From: an uncultured Desulfovibrio sp.
Lineage (GTDB): Bacteria > Desulfobacterota > Desulfovibrionia > Desulfovibrionales > Desulfovibrionaceae
Length of the DNA: 64,000 bases
Direction of reading: 5' to 3'
NCBI RefSeq assembly: GCF_910584445.1
Contig: NZ_CAJUBO010000003.1
Location: 89,519-153,518 of the forward strand
Below are positions 9,128 to 16,941 of the stretch, piece after piece. The notes under the pieces are model-generated. The model made no database searches, was not told the DNA's origin, and saw only the letters and a list, made by a program, of their open reading frames with translations. The translations under genes and the position numbers were made by a program. Within the stretch, counting starts at the first letter, position 1; each line of letters begins with the position of its first letter.

Positions 9128-9164
9128 GGGGATCTCCTTGAAAAATGCGTGATGAAGGATCCGC

Positions 9165-9371
9165 CTAGTCGCGGACGGCCATGACCGGTGAAGGTGGCAG
9201 CATGCCGGTCCGGCGACGGCGGAAACGATTGCGGCTCACGCTGCGGACGGCAACGGGCGCACCCCGCCGACGGTCACGCCAGACGCAATACAGTGACGTC
9301 AGTCCCAGGAACCCGGCTATAAAAAAAATGCTCACCTGTATAAAAATCAGGCAGAAGACGAAGCTGCTCAT
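9165..9371 (-). CDS. Small membrane protein upstream of adiC
   Basis: A 68-residue open frame with one strongly hydrophobic segment at residues 3-28 followed by a very basic tail (WRDRRRG, then RNRFRRRRTG), the shape of a single-pass protein with its C-terminus in the cytoplasm. A strong ribosome site (GGAGGAAGAA) directly precedes the ATG, and the stop lies 37 bases before adiC on the same strand, so it looks like the first gene of the adi operon. I do not recognise a family. It could be a small regulator or stabiliser of the antiporter. Chance coding in GC-rich DNA is the alternative, but the ribosome site and the clean hydrophobic segment argue against it. Confidence 0.55.
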   Translation of the reverse strand: MSSFVFCLIFIQVSIFFIAGFLGLTSLYCVWRDRRRGAPVAVRSVSRNRFRRRRTGMLPPSPVMAVRD

Positions 9372-9544
9372 TTCTTCCTCCAAACGTGCCGTCATGTGCC
9401 GGAAAGCCCGCATCTTCACCGCTTCCCGGAGGATCCGGCCCTGTTTCCCGCTGTATGATTTTTTGTTCCTCGGGGGGGAGTTTCGTCCCCCGCATCCCGG
9501 AAAAAGCATATGCCGTGCCAAAATCCGCCGCTGCCGTCCGCCAC

Positions 9545-9583
9545 GCCAGCCGCGTGCAGCCCCCCACCGGGCACGCGGCTGGC
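9545..9583. repeat. 13-bp perfect inverted repeat with 13-base spacer
   Basis: GCCAGCCGCGTGC and its exact complement flank a 13-base C-rich spacer in the divergent region between the adi operon and the next plus-strand gene. It has no T-run and overlaps a possible sigma-54 -24 element on its right side. It could be an operator for a dimeric regulator or an RNA hairpin. The rest of the 378-base spacer (9372-9749) shows nothing else I can support. Confidence 0.5.
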
Positions 9584-9595
9584 ATGGATGGTGCA
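9580..9595 (+). promoter_or_regulatory. Weak candidate sigma-54 promoter
   Basis: TGGCATGGATGGTGCA has GG and GC separated by exactly 10 bases, as a -24/-12 element needs, with two deviations from TGGCACG-N4-TTGCA. It would read into the dehydrogenase gene at 9750. It lacks the extended match shared by the two stronger promoters downstream. Confidence 0.35.
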
Positions 9596-9749
9596 TCAGG
9601 GTCCGACAAAAAAACCGGCGCAAGACCCGGGCGCCGCCATGCGCGCCCCGCCGTCCGCAGCCCTCCCGCAGCGCGGCGGCGGACATGGCGGAACGCATGC
9701 GCGCTTGCCGCACTCCCCGGAAACAGCCGGGCGATACCTGGAGGAGATC

Positions 9750-10610
9750 ATGCGCTTCTCGTTCCTTGGGCTTGGCAATATGGGCGCCCCCCTGGCGCGA
9801 AACATCCTCCTTGCCGGAGGGGACCTCACGGTTTTCACCCGCAGAGAGGACTGCGCCCGGGCCTTTGCCGCCGAGGGCGCCGTCGTCGCCACGGACAGGA
9901 AAGAACTGGCCGCCTGTGATGTGCTCTGCACCTGCCTGCCCCTGCCGGAGCATGTGCGCGATGCCGTTCTCGGCGCCAGCGGCGCGGACGGACTCTATGC
10001 CGCCATGGCGCCCGGCGCCGTCCATCTCGAATTCAGCACCATCGACCCCGCCACGGCAAAGACCCTGATGCAGGCCGCCGCGGCCCGGGGCATCGCCTAT
10101 GTGCAGGCCACGGTGGGCAAGACGCCGCAGATGGCCCTACGGCGCGAGGAACCGCTCTTCGTGGGCGGCGACAGGGAGGCCGTGCACAGGCTGCTGCCCC
10201 TCCTGGAAAAAATCGGCAGACCCCATGATGTGGGCAGCGTGGATGCCGCCTGCGCGGTAAAACTGCTCAGCAACATGATCGGCATGGCGAACCTGGCGGT
10301 CCTTGCCGAGGGGCTGCGTATCGGCGCCGCCGCCGGGATCGGATCGCATGCGCTGTTGCCGCTGCTCCAGGATACCGGCGCGCGCAGTTTCCAGATGGAT
10401 GTCCGCGGCCCCTGGATCGCGACGGACGACTTCAGCCCGCGTTTCAGCGTGGACCTGGCGGCCAAGGATCTGCGCCTGGGCTGCGCCATGGCCCGGAGCT
10501 GGAACTGCGACCCGGAGCTGACGGAACGGGCCTTCGCCGCCTTCGGCAGGGCGCAGGAGGCGGGACTGGGCGGGGAGGACGCCTGCGCGGTCTTCAAGGC
10601 CGGCCGCTGA
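9750..10610 (+). CDS. 3-hydroxyisobutyrate dehydrogenase-family oxidoreductase (beta-hydroxyacid dehydrogenase)
   Basis: A 286-residue NAD(P)-dependent enzyme of the beta-hydroxyacid dehydrogenase family. The Rossmann motif G-L-G-N-M-G is at residues 7-12 and the catalytic Lys171 lies in AVKLLSNM. The substrate-binding stretch is not the common VSGG type but V-G-K-T (122-125). As I recall, the sulfolactaldehyde reductase YihU has V-G-R-T-S there, with the Arg contacting the sulfonate, so a sulfonated aldehyde/alcohol pair is a reasonable guess. The start has a strong GGAGGAGATC site. The gene precedes a sulfite exporter and the GRE sulfonate lyase on the same strand, which fits a role in the same pathway. 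Tartronate semialdehyde or similar acids remain possible. Confidence 0.75.
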   Translation: MRFSFLGLGNMGAPLARNILLAGGDLTVFTRREDCARAFAAEGAVVATDRKELAACDVLCTCLPLPEHVRDAVLGASGADGLYAAMAPGAVHLEFSTIDPATAKTLMQAAAARGIAYVQATVGKTPQMALRREEPLFVGGDREAVHRLLPLLEKIGRPHDVGSVDAACAVKLLSNMIGMANLAVLAEGLRIGAAAGIGSHALLPLLQDTGARSFQMDVRGPWIATDDFSPRFSVDLAAKDLRLGCAMARSWNCDPELTERAFAAFGRAQEAGLGGEDACAVFKAGR

Positions 10611-10751
10611 CGGCAGCCGGCGGCGCGGATGATGCCCCCGCTTCCCGGCGGTCATGCTTTCAACGTCCGTGACGGGGCGCGGGGCGCATTCCCCGCCCTG
10701 CCCCGCAACGGGCATGCACGCGGCGCCAGGCCGCACGCGCGAGACCATCGC

Positions 10752-11495
10752 ATGGATATCCTGCTCTTCGTCTATCTGAACGGCATCTGGTTCCTTGCCG
10801 GCCTGCTGACGGGCCTGACCTCCTTCGGGGGCAATCTTTTCGCCATCCCGCTGCTCACGCTCGTCATGCCCGCGCGGGACGCCATCCTGTTCGGCTGCCT
10901 GAGCGGCACGGTCATTTTTCTCGGGCTGGGCTTCCTCTACCGGCGCGAGGCGCGCTGGCGGGAAATCTTCCTTCTCGGCATCGCCACCCTGCCGGGCGTG
11001 CCGCTGGGCGTGTATTTTCTCCACCATGCGGGGTCGCGCCTTCTGCTCCTCGCCGCGGGGGGGAGCCTGGCGCTCTTTCTCCTCTGGCAGTTTCTGGCGG
11101 GGCGCCTCCATGTGGCGGAAACGCCCATTTCCCGCTGGTGCTGCCTGCCCTTCGGCTTCCTTTCGGGCATCATGATGAGCGCCGTAGGCATGGGCGGACC
11201 GCCGCTCGTCCTCTACGCCTATCTGCGCCATTGGGGAAAGGAAAGCACCATCTGCGGCGCCAATCTGGCCGCCGCCATGACCATGCCGGCGCTGCTGCAT
11301 TCGCAGTGGGCCGCCGGACTCTACAGCCCGCAGCTCCTGCATGCCGCGCTGTTCGGCGCCCTGTTCGGTCTTTTCGGCATCGCGGCCAGTGTGCCCATCG
11401 TCCACAACATCGACATCCGCCTGTTCCGGCGCCTGCTCCTGCTCATGATCGGGCTTTCGGCGTGCATGCTGCTCGTGCGCGGCGCCATTGCCTGA
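10752..11495 (+). CDS. TauE/SafE family exporter, short form (probable sulfite exporter)
   Basis: A 247-residue integral membrane protein of the TauE/SafE family with about eight helices and the repeated glycine-rich signatures (GLTSFGGNLFAIPLL near the N-terminus, SAVGMGGPPLVLYAYL in the second half). Family members export sulfite or sulfonates from the cytoplasm. Its place 142 bases after a beta-hydroxyacid dehydrogenase and directly upstream of the GRE lyase suggests it relieves sulfite stress during sulfonate cleavage. The ATG at 10752 was chosen because hydrophobic sequence begins there; the open frame extends to 10629 but that part is polar and unlike the family. The ribosome site is weak. 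It is quite unlike the long-form TauE at 2970. Confidence 0.82.
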   Translation: MDILLFVYLNGIWFLAGLLTGLTSFGGNLFAIPLLTLVMPARDAILFGCLSGTVIFLGLGFLYRREARWREIFLLGIATLPGVPLGVYFLHHAGSRLLLLAAGGSLALFLLWQFLAGRLHVAETPISRWCCLPFGFLSGIMMSAVGMGGPPLVLYAYLRHWGKESTICGANLAAAMTMPALLHSQWAAGLYSPQLLHAALFGALFGLFGIAASVPIVHNIDIRLFRRLLLLMIGLSACMLLVRGAIA

Positions 11496-11538
11496 GCGGA
11501 CGTTTCCGCCGGCGCCCTCCCGGGGCCACGGTCTTTGT

Positions 11539-11608
11539 TGCAAAAATGCAATATGAACACAACCTGCTAATATTGCTGATAATTCTTTCTATTTTGTGTT
11601 TTTTTGCC
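11539..11608. promoter_or_regulatory. Pair of TGCAAAAAnnCA motifs upstream of the GRE promoter (candidate activator sites)
   Basis: TGCAAAAATGCA at 11539-11550 sits in a wider inverted repeat (TTGCA-AAAA-TGCAA). A second copy with one mismatch lies on the minus strand at 11597-11608. They are about 140 and 80 bases upstream of the sigma-54 element, normal distances for enhancer-binding protein sites. The same motif occurs twice upstream of the second sigma-54 promoter. Binding by the activator encoded at 20012 is inference. Confidence 0.5.
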
Positions 11609-11686
11609 TTGCTTCCCTGTGCGGACATGCGCGCGCACCCGCAGATTTCTCCGCATAACCCTTGGAAAATCAAGAGGATATGCTGT

Positions 11687-11702
11687 TGGCACGGCTGATG
11701 CT
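11687..11702 (+). promoter_or_regulatory. Sigma-54 (-24/-12) promoter of the GRE gene
   Basis: TGGCACGGCTGATGCT matches the consensus TGGCACG-N4-TTGCT except for one base, with GG (11688) and GC (11700) separated by 10 bases. It is followed by TAGAGGGG, a stretch repeated after the promoter at 15903. Transcription would start near 11713, leaving a leader of about 75 bases. Confidence 0.85.
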
Positions 11703-11789
11703 TAGAGGGGCGACATTGGGCGTTTTCTCACAAGCGCCCGGAGCTGTTCCCCCAAGCAAGGACTGTCACCAATCGAGGAGAAGACCAGT

Positions 11790-14261
11790 ATGAGCCAGTG
11801 CTGCTGCATGTCGCCCCAGGAAGAGCGTGTCATCAACAAAAACGTCAACCGCCAGGGCCGCGAGCGCATCTACAGGATCCTTGAGCGCAACCAGTTCACC
11901 CTGCCGCATGTGGATGTGGAGCGGGCCAAATATTTTACCGAATCCATGCGCGAGACAGAGGGCGAGCTGCTGACCCTGCGCTGGGCCAAGGCGCTCAGGA
12001 ATGTGGCCGAAAAGATCACGGTCTGGATCACGCCGGACCAGCTCCTTGCCGGCCGCGTGGGCAAGCTCGGCCGCTACGGCATCCTCTATCCCGAAATCGA
12101 CGGCGACTTTTACCGCGAGGTGCTGGCCGACCTTGAGCACCGCGACAAAAGCCCCTTCCAGATCTCCAAAGAAGACATCAGGACGGTCATGGAGGACATC
12201 GCCCCCTACTGGGAAGGCAAGACCTACCACGAGCACCTCAACCGGGTGCTGCCCGCCGATATCCGCACCGTCACCTATCATGACGAGCGCGGCCTGAAGT
12301 CCAAGTTCGTGGTCAGCGAGACCTCCTCCTACCGCTCGGCCCTCCAGTGGGTGCCGGACTACGAGAAGGTCATCACCCGCGGCATGCTCGCCATCCAGCA
12401 GGACGCCAGGGACAGGATGGCTACCCTTGACCTGAACAATTCCGTGGACCTCTGGGAGAAGAAGCCCTTCCTCGAAGCCATGATCATCGTCTGCGACGCC
12501 ATCATGATCTGGGCGCGCCGCCATGCCGACCTTGCCCGCGACATGGCCGCCAGGGAAGAGGACCCCAGGCGCAAGCAGGAGCTGCTGGAAATCGCCGAGA
12601 TCTGCGACCGCGTGCCCGCCCTCCCCGCGCGCACCTTCCGCGAGGCCGTGCAGAGCCAGTGGTTCGTCCAGATGTTCTCCCGCCTGGAGCAGAAGGCCAG
12701 CGCCATCATCTCCAACGGCCGCATGGACCAGTACCTCTATCCCTTCTACAAGAAGGACATCGAGGAAGGCCGCCTGACCCGCGAGCAGGCCAAGGAACTG
12801 CTGGAGTGCATGTGGGTGGACATGGCCCAGTTCATCGACCTCTACATCAATCCCACGGGCGTTGAATTTCAGGAAGGCTATGCCCACTGGGAGGCCGTGA
12901 CCATCGGCGGCCAGACCCGCGAAGGCGAGGACGCCACCAACGATCTCACCTACCTGTTCCTGGAATCCAAGCGCGAGTTCCCGCTCAACTACCCCGACCT
13001 GGCCGCGCGCATCCACTCGCGCTCGCCCGAGCGCTTCCTCTACGAAGTGGCGCTCACGGTCAAGGACGGCTCCGGCTTCCCCAAGCTCATCAATGACGAG
13101 GAAGTGGTCTTCCTGAACACAATCAAGGGCTGCCCGGTGGACGAGGCCCTGGACTATGCGGTCTCCGGCTGCACGGAAACGCGCATGCCCAACCGCGACA
13201 CCTACACCTCGGGCTGCGTCTATGTGAACTTCGCCACTGCCCTGGAAATGACGCTCTACAACGGCAGGATGCTCCACTACGGCGACGAGCTTATCGGCCT
13301 GGAGACCGGCGACCCGCTGAAGTTCAAGAGCTGGGAGGAGTTCTACGAAGCGTACAAGGCCCAGCATCTCAACCTCCTCCGCAAGGCCTTCCAGCAGCAG
13401 CATGTGGTGGACAAGCTGCGTCCCCAGCATTTCGCCGCGCCGTTCTCCTCCGTGCTGCACGACCTGTGCATGGAAAACATGCTCGACCTGCACACGGAAA
13501 AGATCCCCGGCGGCGTGGACTACTCCTACTTCGAATTCCTGGGATACGGCACGGTGGTGGACTCCCTGGCGGCCATCAAGAAGCTCGTCTTCGAGGACGG
13601 GAAGCTGAGCCTCAAGGAAGTCATCGACGCCTGCAAGGCGGACTTCAAGGGCTACGAACCCGTGCGCGAGATGCTCCGCAACGCCCCCTGCTACGGCAAC
13701 AATGATTCGTATGCCGACAGCATCGCCAAGGATGTGGACCGCTTCACCCAGGTCGAGGCGGAAAAGAGCACCCGCGAACGCGGCGTCCATGTGGATGTGC
13801 GCTATGTGCCCATCACCTCGCATGTGCCCTTCGGCAAGGTTGTCTCGGCAACGCCCAACGGCCGCCATGCCTGGACAGCGCTCTCCGACGGTTCCTCCGC
13901 CTCCCACGGCGCGGACAAGAACGGTCCCACCGCCGTCCTGCTCTCCAACTACCATTCCAAGAACTACGGCATGATCAACCGCGCCTCGCGCCTGCTGAAC
14001 ATCAAGCTCTCGCCCAAGTGCGTGGAGGGCGAGGAAGGCACGGAAAAGATCATCAACCTCATCCGCACCTGGTGCGACCTCAAGCTCTGGCACCTCCAGT
14101 TCAACATCGTCAACCGCCAGACCCTGCTCAACGCCCAGAAGGAGCCGGACAACTACCGCAGCCTTCTCGTGCGTATCGCGGGCTACAGCGCCTACTTCTG
14201 CGATCTTTCCCGGGATCTGCAGAACGACATCATCGACCGCACCGAGCACAGCGCCTTCTGA
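11790..14261 (+). CDS. Glycyl radical enzyme, organosulfonate C-S lyase (IslA/HpsG type)
   Basis: An 823-residue oxygen-sensitive GRE expected to cleave the C-S bond of a hydroxyalkylsulfonate, releasing sulfite as electron acceptor. The glycyl radical site is R-I-A-G-Y-S at the C-terminus (Gly798). The thiyl Cys461 and general base Glu463 are in G-C-T-E-T. Arg182 and Gln186 (YRSALQW) and Arg671 (VRYVPI) match, with a constant offset of 7, the sulfonate-binding Arg189, Gln193 and Arg678 of Bilophila isethionate lyase IslA (830 residues). IslA Phe682 is Ile675 here, and Thr464 follows Glu463 where I recall Ile. That points to a larger or different substrate, such as 2,3-dihydroxypropane-1-sulfonate (HpsG). 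GAGGAG precedes the ATG. Choline and diol GREs fit less well. Confidence 0.85.
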   Translation: MSQCCCMSPQEERVINKNVNRQGRERIYRILERNQFTLPHVDVERAKYFTESMRETEGELLTLRWAKALRNVAEKITVWITPDQLLAGRVGKLGRYGILYPEIDGDFYREVLADLEHRDKSPFQISKEDIRTVMEDIAPYWEGKTYHEHLNRVLPADIRTVTYHDERGLKSKFVVSETSSYRSALQWVPDYEKVITRGMLAIQQDARDRMATLDLNNSVDLWEKKPFLEAMIIVCDAIMIWARRHADLARDMAAREEDPRRKQELLEIAEICDRVPALPARTFREAVQSQWFVQMFSRLEQKASAIISNGRMDQYLYPFYKKDIEEGRLTREQAKELLECMWVDMAQFIDLYINPTGVEFQEGYAHWEAVTIGGQTREGEDATNDLTYLFLESKREFPLNYPDLAARIHSRSPERFLYEVALTVKDGSGFPKLINDEEVVFLNTIKGCPVDEALDYAVSGCTETRMPNRDTYTSGCVYVNFATALEMTLYNGRMLHYGDELIGLETGDPLKFKSWEEFYEAYKAQHLNLLRKAFQQQHVVDKLRPQHFAAPFSSVLHDLCMENMLDLHTEKIPGGVDYSYFEFLGYGTVVDSLAAIKKLVFEDGKLSLKEVIDACKADFKGYEPVREMLRNAPCYGNNDSYADSIAKDVDRFTQVEAEKSTRERGVHVDVRYVPITSHVPFGKVVSATPNGRHAWTALSDGSSASHGADKNGPTAVLLSNYHSKNYGMINRASRLLNIKLSPKCVEGEEGTEKIINLIRTWCDLKLWHLQFNIVNRQTLLNAQKEPDNYRSLLVRIAGYSAYFCDLSRDLQNDIIDRTEHSAF

Positions 14262-14266
14262 TGCCA

Positions 14267-14305
14267 CGACATCCGGGGGGGGACCTCCTCCCCCCCCGGG
14301 TGTCG
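14267..14305 (+). terminator. Strong intercistronic hairpin between GRE and activase
   Basis: A 16-bp stem with one G-U pair and a 7-base loop, containing eight G facing eight C. There is no T-run, so it more likely trims read-through and protects the 3' end of the GRE message, giving more lyase than activase. The homopolymer runs could also slip during replication, but they lie outside any coding frame. Confidence 0.65.
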
Positions 14306-14387
14306 CGGGCGGCGGACGCGCCGCAGGGCCGGGCATGTCACCATTTCGTGAAGGGGATCCCCCTTCGGCCAATCCGTGGAGCAGAGC

Positions 14388-15284
14388 ATGAGCGACGCGC
14401 AGACGAGCGGCATCGTTTTCAATATCCAGAAATTCAGTGTCCACGACGGCAAGGGCATCCGCACCCTGGTCTTCCTCAAGGGCTGCCCCCTGCGCTGCCG
14501 CTGGTGCAGCAACCCGGAATCCCAGCGGCACGAGCCGGAGCACGCCTTCAACCCCATGCGCTGCCTCACGGCGGAAGTCTGCGGGCGCTGCCTGCGCGCC
14601 TGCACGTCGGGCGCCCTGAAGCTGGTGAACGGACTCATCGCCTTCGACCCCAGGGCCTGCGCGCAGTGCTTCGCCTGCGCCGAGTCCTGTCCCTCCGGTT
14701 CGCAGAGCGTCTATGGCGAGCGCATGACTGTGGACGCGGTGCTGAACAAGGTCGAGGAGGACGGCGTTTTCTACCACCGTTCCGGCGGCGGGCTGACCCT
14801 TTCCGGCGGCGAGGCCCTGGCCCAGCCGGATTTCGCCCTGGCGCTCCTGCGCGAGGCCAAACGGCGGCGCATCAATACCACCATCGAGACCTGCGGGCAC
14901 TACCCCTACGCGCTCCTCGCCGAGGCCTGCGCGTCGCTGGACAGGCTCATCTTCGACATCAAGTGCGCGGACCCGGCCCTGCACAAGGCGCATACCGGCG
15001 TGGACAACGCGCGCATCCTGGAAAATTTCCGGCGCGTCTGCGAGGACTTTCCCCTTCTGCCCATCCGGGCCAGAACGCCCGTCATCCCCGGGTTCAACGA
15101 CAGCGAGGCCGAGATCCAGGCCATCCGGGACCTCATACCGCGGCGCCCCAATGTGGAATACGAGCTGCTGGCCTACCATCGCATGGGGCAGCCCAAGTAT
15201 GGCTACCTGGGCCGGGTCTATGAGATGGAGGGAAAAAATCTGGTGGAGGACATCATGCGCCGTCTGCGCGAAATCGCGCAGTGA
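14388..15284 (+). CDS. Glycyl radical enzyme activating enzyme (radical SAM, IslB/HpsH type)
   Basis: A 298-residue radical SAM protein that installs the glycyl radical on the lyase encoded just upstream. The SAM-cluster motif C-x3-C-x2-C is at Cys33, Cys37 and Cys40 (CPLRCRWC). A ferredoxin-like insert around residues 65-110 carries two further cysteine groups (CGRCLRAC and CAQCFACAESCPSG), as in the activases of IslA, choline lyase and glycerol dehydratase. The GGE motif appears as LSGGEAL. The ATG at 14388 has GGAG 6 bases before it; a GTG at 14376 in the same frame is less likely. It is co-transcribed with the GRE across a strong hairpin and followed by a clear terminator. Confidence 0.93.
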   Translation: MSDAQTSGIVFNIQKFSVHDGKGIRTLVFLKGCPLRCRWCSNPESQRHEPEHAFNPMRCLTAEVCGRCLRACTSGALKLVNGLIAFDPRACAQCFACAESCPSGSQSVYGERMTVDAVLNKVEEDGVFYHRSGGGLTLSGGEALAQPDFALALLREAKRRRINTTIETCGHYPYALLAEACASLDRLIFDIKCADPALHKAHTGVDNARILENFRRVCEDFPLLPIRARTPVIPGFNDSEAEIQAIRDLIPRRPNVEYELLAYHRMGQPKYGYLGRVYEMEGKNLVEDIMRRLREIAQ

Positions 15285-15308
15285 CCGTCTGCCCTCCCCC
15301 GCCTGCGG

Positions 15309-15338
15309 CGCCCGCGCTTTTCCCGCGGGCGTTTTTTT
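15309..15338 (+). terminator. Rho-independent terminator after the activase
   Basis: CGCCCGCG, a 7-base loop, CGCGGGCG and a run of seven T. It closes the GRE-activase operon. Confidence 0.92.
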
Positions 15339-15902
15339 GCGCTTCATCAAAACAGGCGATGCTCCCGCAACGTCCCTCATGGCGCAGTGTCCGTTCTCCG
15401 GAGCGCCGCGCCTGCCGGGAACGTCGTCTTCCTTCGGCGCTGTTCCGCTTTTGCGTTGCTGAAGCGTCCGTGCTGCGCGGACTGCCGGAAGTCGGCATTT
15501 TTAAATTAAAAAACAGCCTTTTCCTTTTGCCCCGCTGGTGCATGGACACGCCCGGCATGGTTGCATTCTTCCACTTTTCGCGCCGATCATGATGTTTTTT
15601 TGCATCACTCCAGAGATTTGACATGATAATTTATTGAAATCAAAAGAAAAATAAAAAAATCCCCAAATTGTGCAAAAATACACATACCAAAACTTCCGAC
15701 AAATTAAACTATTATTTCAACATATTATATAATTCCCTCCGCTCGCGTGCGGCGTATCGTCACCCCCCCGTTTCCCCCATCCGCGGGCCGGCGCGCCGGG
15801 GGCATTCCCCGCGCAGTCGCGTCCGCCCCGCGCGGGGCCGCTTTCGGCCGGCCATGTTTCCCTGTCCCCGCGCTATACAGGAATTGTTCCCATTTTCACA
15901 AC
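15339..15902. other. Long AT-rich regulatory spacer
   Basis: About 560 bases without a credible gene. The middle (15500-15740) is strikingly AT-rich, which may help DNA bending between activator sites and the sigma-54 promoter at 15903. It contains the two motif copies listed at 15593-15682. Confidence 0.6.
15593..15682. promoter_or_regulatory. Pair of TGCAAAAAnnCA motifs upstream of the TRAP operon promoter
   Basis: A minus-strand copy (15593-15604, centre of GATG-N8-CATC) and a plus-strand copy (15671-15682, centre of TGTG-N8-CACA) match the motif upstream of the GRE promoter. They lie about 300 and 220 bases before the -24 element. They are candidate enhancer sites for the same activator. 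Confidence 0.5.
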
Positions 15903-15918
15903 AGGCACGAATCCTGCT
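15903..15918 (+). promoter_or_regulatory. Sigma-54 (-24/-12) promoter of the amidohydrolase-TRAP operon
   Basis: AGGCACGAATCCTGCT has GG (15904) and GC (15916) separated by 10 bases and is followed by TAGAGGG. Over the GGCACG-N5-TGCTTAGAGGG pattern it is identical to the GRE promoter at 11687, so the two operons should be switched on together. Confidence 0.82.
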
Positions 15919-16013
15919 TAGAGGGTGATACCATTCAGGAACACCGGACAATGCCGGTCCCGGGCGCCGCTTCGCTGCCGCACGGCCGGGCCTGGTCCGC
16001 AACAGGAGCCGCC

Positions 16014-16850
16014 ATGAAGATCATTGATTTCCGTTTTCGACCGAGCACGCCCGAGGCCGTCAGGGGCATGCTCGCCAAGGGCGGGGTCTTCAGCCCCATG
16101 TTCGAGCTTTTCAAGTTCGCGGACCGGGCAAAGCCCGAACCCCTTGAAAAGATCGTGGCCGACCTGGAACGGTGCGGCGTCGTCAAGGGCGTCGTGACCG
16201 GGCGTGACGCCGAAACGACCTATGGACTCGCGTCCAGCAATCCCGGCATCCTGGAACTCATGGCCGCCTACCCCGACCTTTTCATCGGCTTTGCCGGGCT
16301 GGACCCGCACAAGGGCATGGACGCCCTGGCAACGCTTGCCGACATGGTCGAAAAGCGCGGCATGCGCGGCGCCGCCATCGACCCCTATCTGGCGCGCATC
16401 CCCGCCAGCCACGCCAAATACTATCCCATCTACGCCAAGTGCTGCGAGCTGGAGGTGCCCATCGTCATCACCACGGGTCCGGGCACGCTTGTCCGCGGCG
16501 CGGTCATGGACGATGCCCATCCCCGCCACATCGACCGGGTGGCCGCGGATTTTCCTGCGCTGAAGATCATCATCAGCCACGGGGGCTATCCTTTCGTCAG
16601 CGACGCCATCATGGTGGTGCACCGCAACCGCAACGTCTATATGGACCTCGCGGAATACGAGGAGCAGCCCTTCTCGGAAGGCTACATCAAGGCCGCCAAC
16701 ACGCTCATCGGCGACAAGATCCTTTTTGCCAGCGCCGCGCCGTTCATGGATTTTCAGGAGCAGATCGCGCTGTACCGGCGCCTGCCTTTCACGCCCGCCG
16801 TGCGCGAGAACATCATGTACAACAACGCGGCCGGACTTCTCGGTCTCTGA
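16014..16850 (+). CDS. Amidohydrolase-2-like (ACMSD-type TIM-barrel) protein with altered metal site
   Basis: A 278-residue cytoplasmic TIM-barrel protein of the amidohydrolase-related family. The barrel segments are recognisable (LFIGFAGLDP, PIVITTGPG, KIIISHGGYPF, NVYMDLAEY, and a final MYNNAAGLLGL). However the first-strand metal motif H-x-H is replaced by D-F-R-F-R, and the usual Asp of the last strand (FGSDYP-like) is Ala in FASAAPF. Metal-dependent hydrolysis or decarboxylation as in ACMSD is therefore doubtful. The conserved His of ISHGGYPF remains. It is the first gene of the sigma-54 operon leading into the TRAP transporter, with AGGAG before the ATG. Its job in sulfonate use is unknown. 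Confidence 0.75.
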   Translation: MKIIDFRFRPSTPEAVRGMLAKGGVFSPMFELFKFADRAKPEPLEKIVADLERCGVVKGVVTGRDAETTYGLASSNPGILELMAAYPDLFIGFAGLDPHKGMDALATLADMVEKRGMRGAAIDPYLARIPASHAKYYPIYAKCCELEVPIVITTGPGTLVRGAVMDDAHPRHIDRVAADFPALKIIISHGGYPFVSDAIMVVHRNRNVYMDLAEYEEQPFSEGYIKAANTLIGDKILFASAAPFMDFQEQIALYRRLPFTPAVRENIMYNNAAGLLGL

Positions 16851-16941
16851 GACCCGTTTTTTCGCACCATGCCCAGCACCGGCGGGGGGAAAAGAACGGC
16901 CCTTCCCTGCCGGATAAATGACCGGCCGAAACGAGGTTCCC

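Noticed and set aside
11790..14261. Choline trimethylamine-lyase, glycerol dehydratase or pyruvate formate-lyase as identity of the GRE
   Set aside because: The Arg182/Gln186/Arg671 set and [10 protein letters not shown] context match sulfonate lyases; pyruvate formate-lyase has a Cys-Cys pair not seen here.
11766..15380. A 1204-codon minus-strand frame opposite the GRE and activase
   Set aside because: Antisense shadow; it crosses a terminator and two promoterless spacers and has no recognisable domain.
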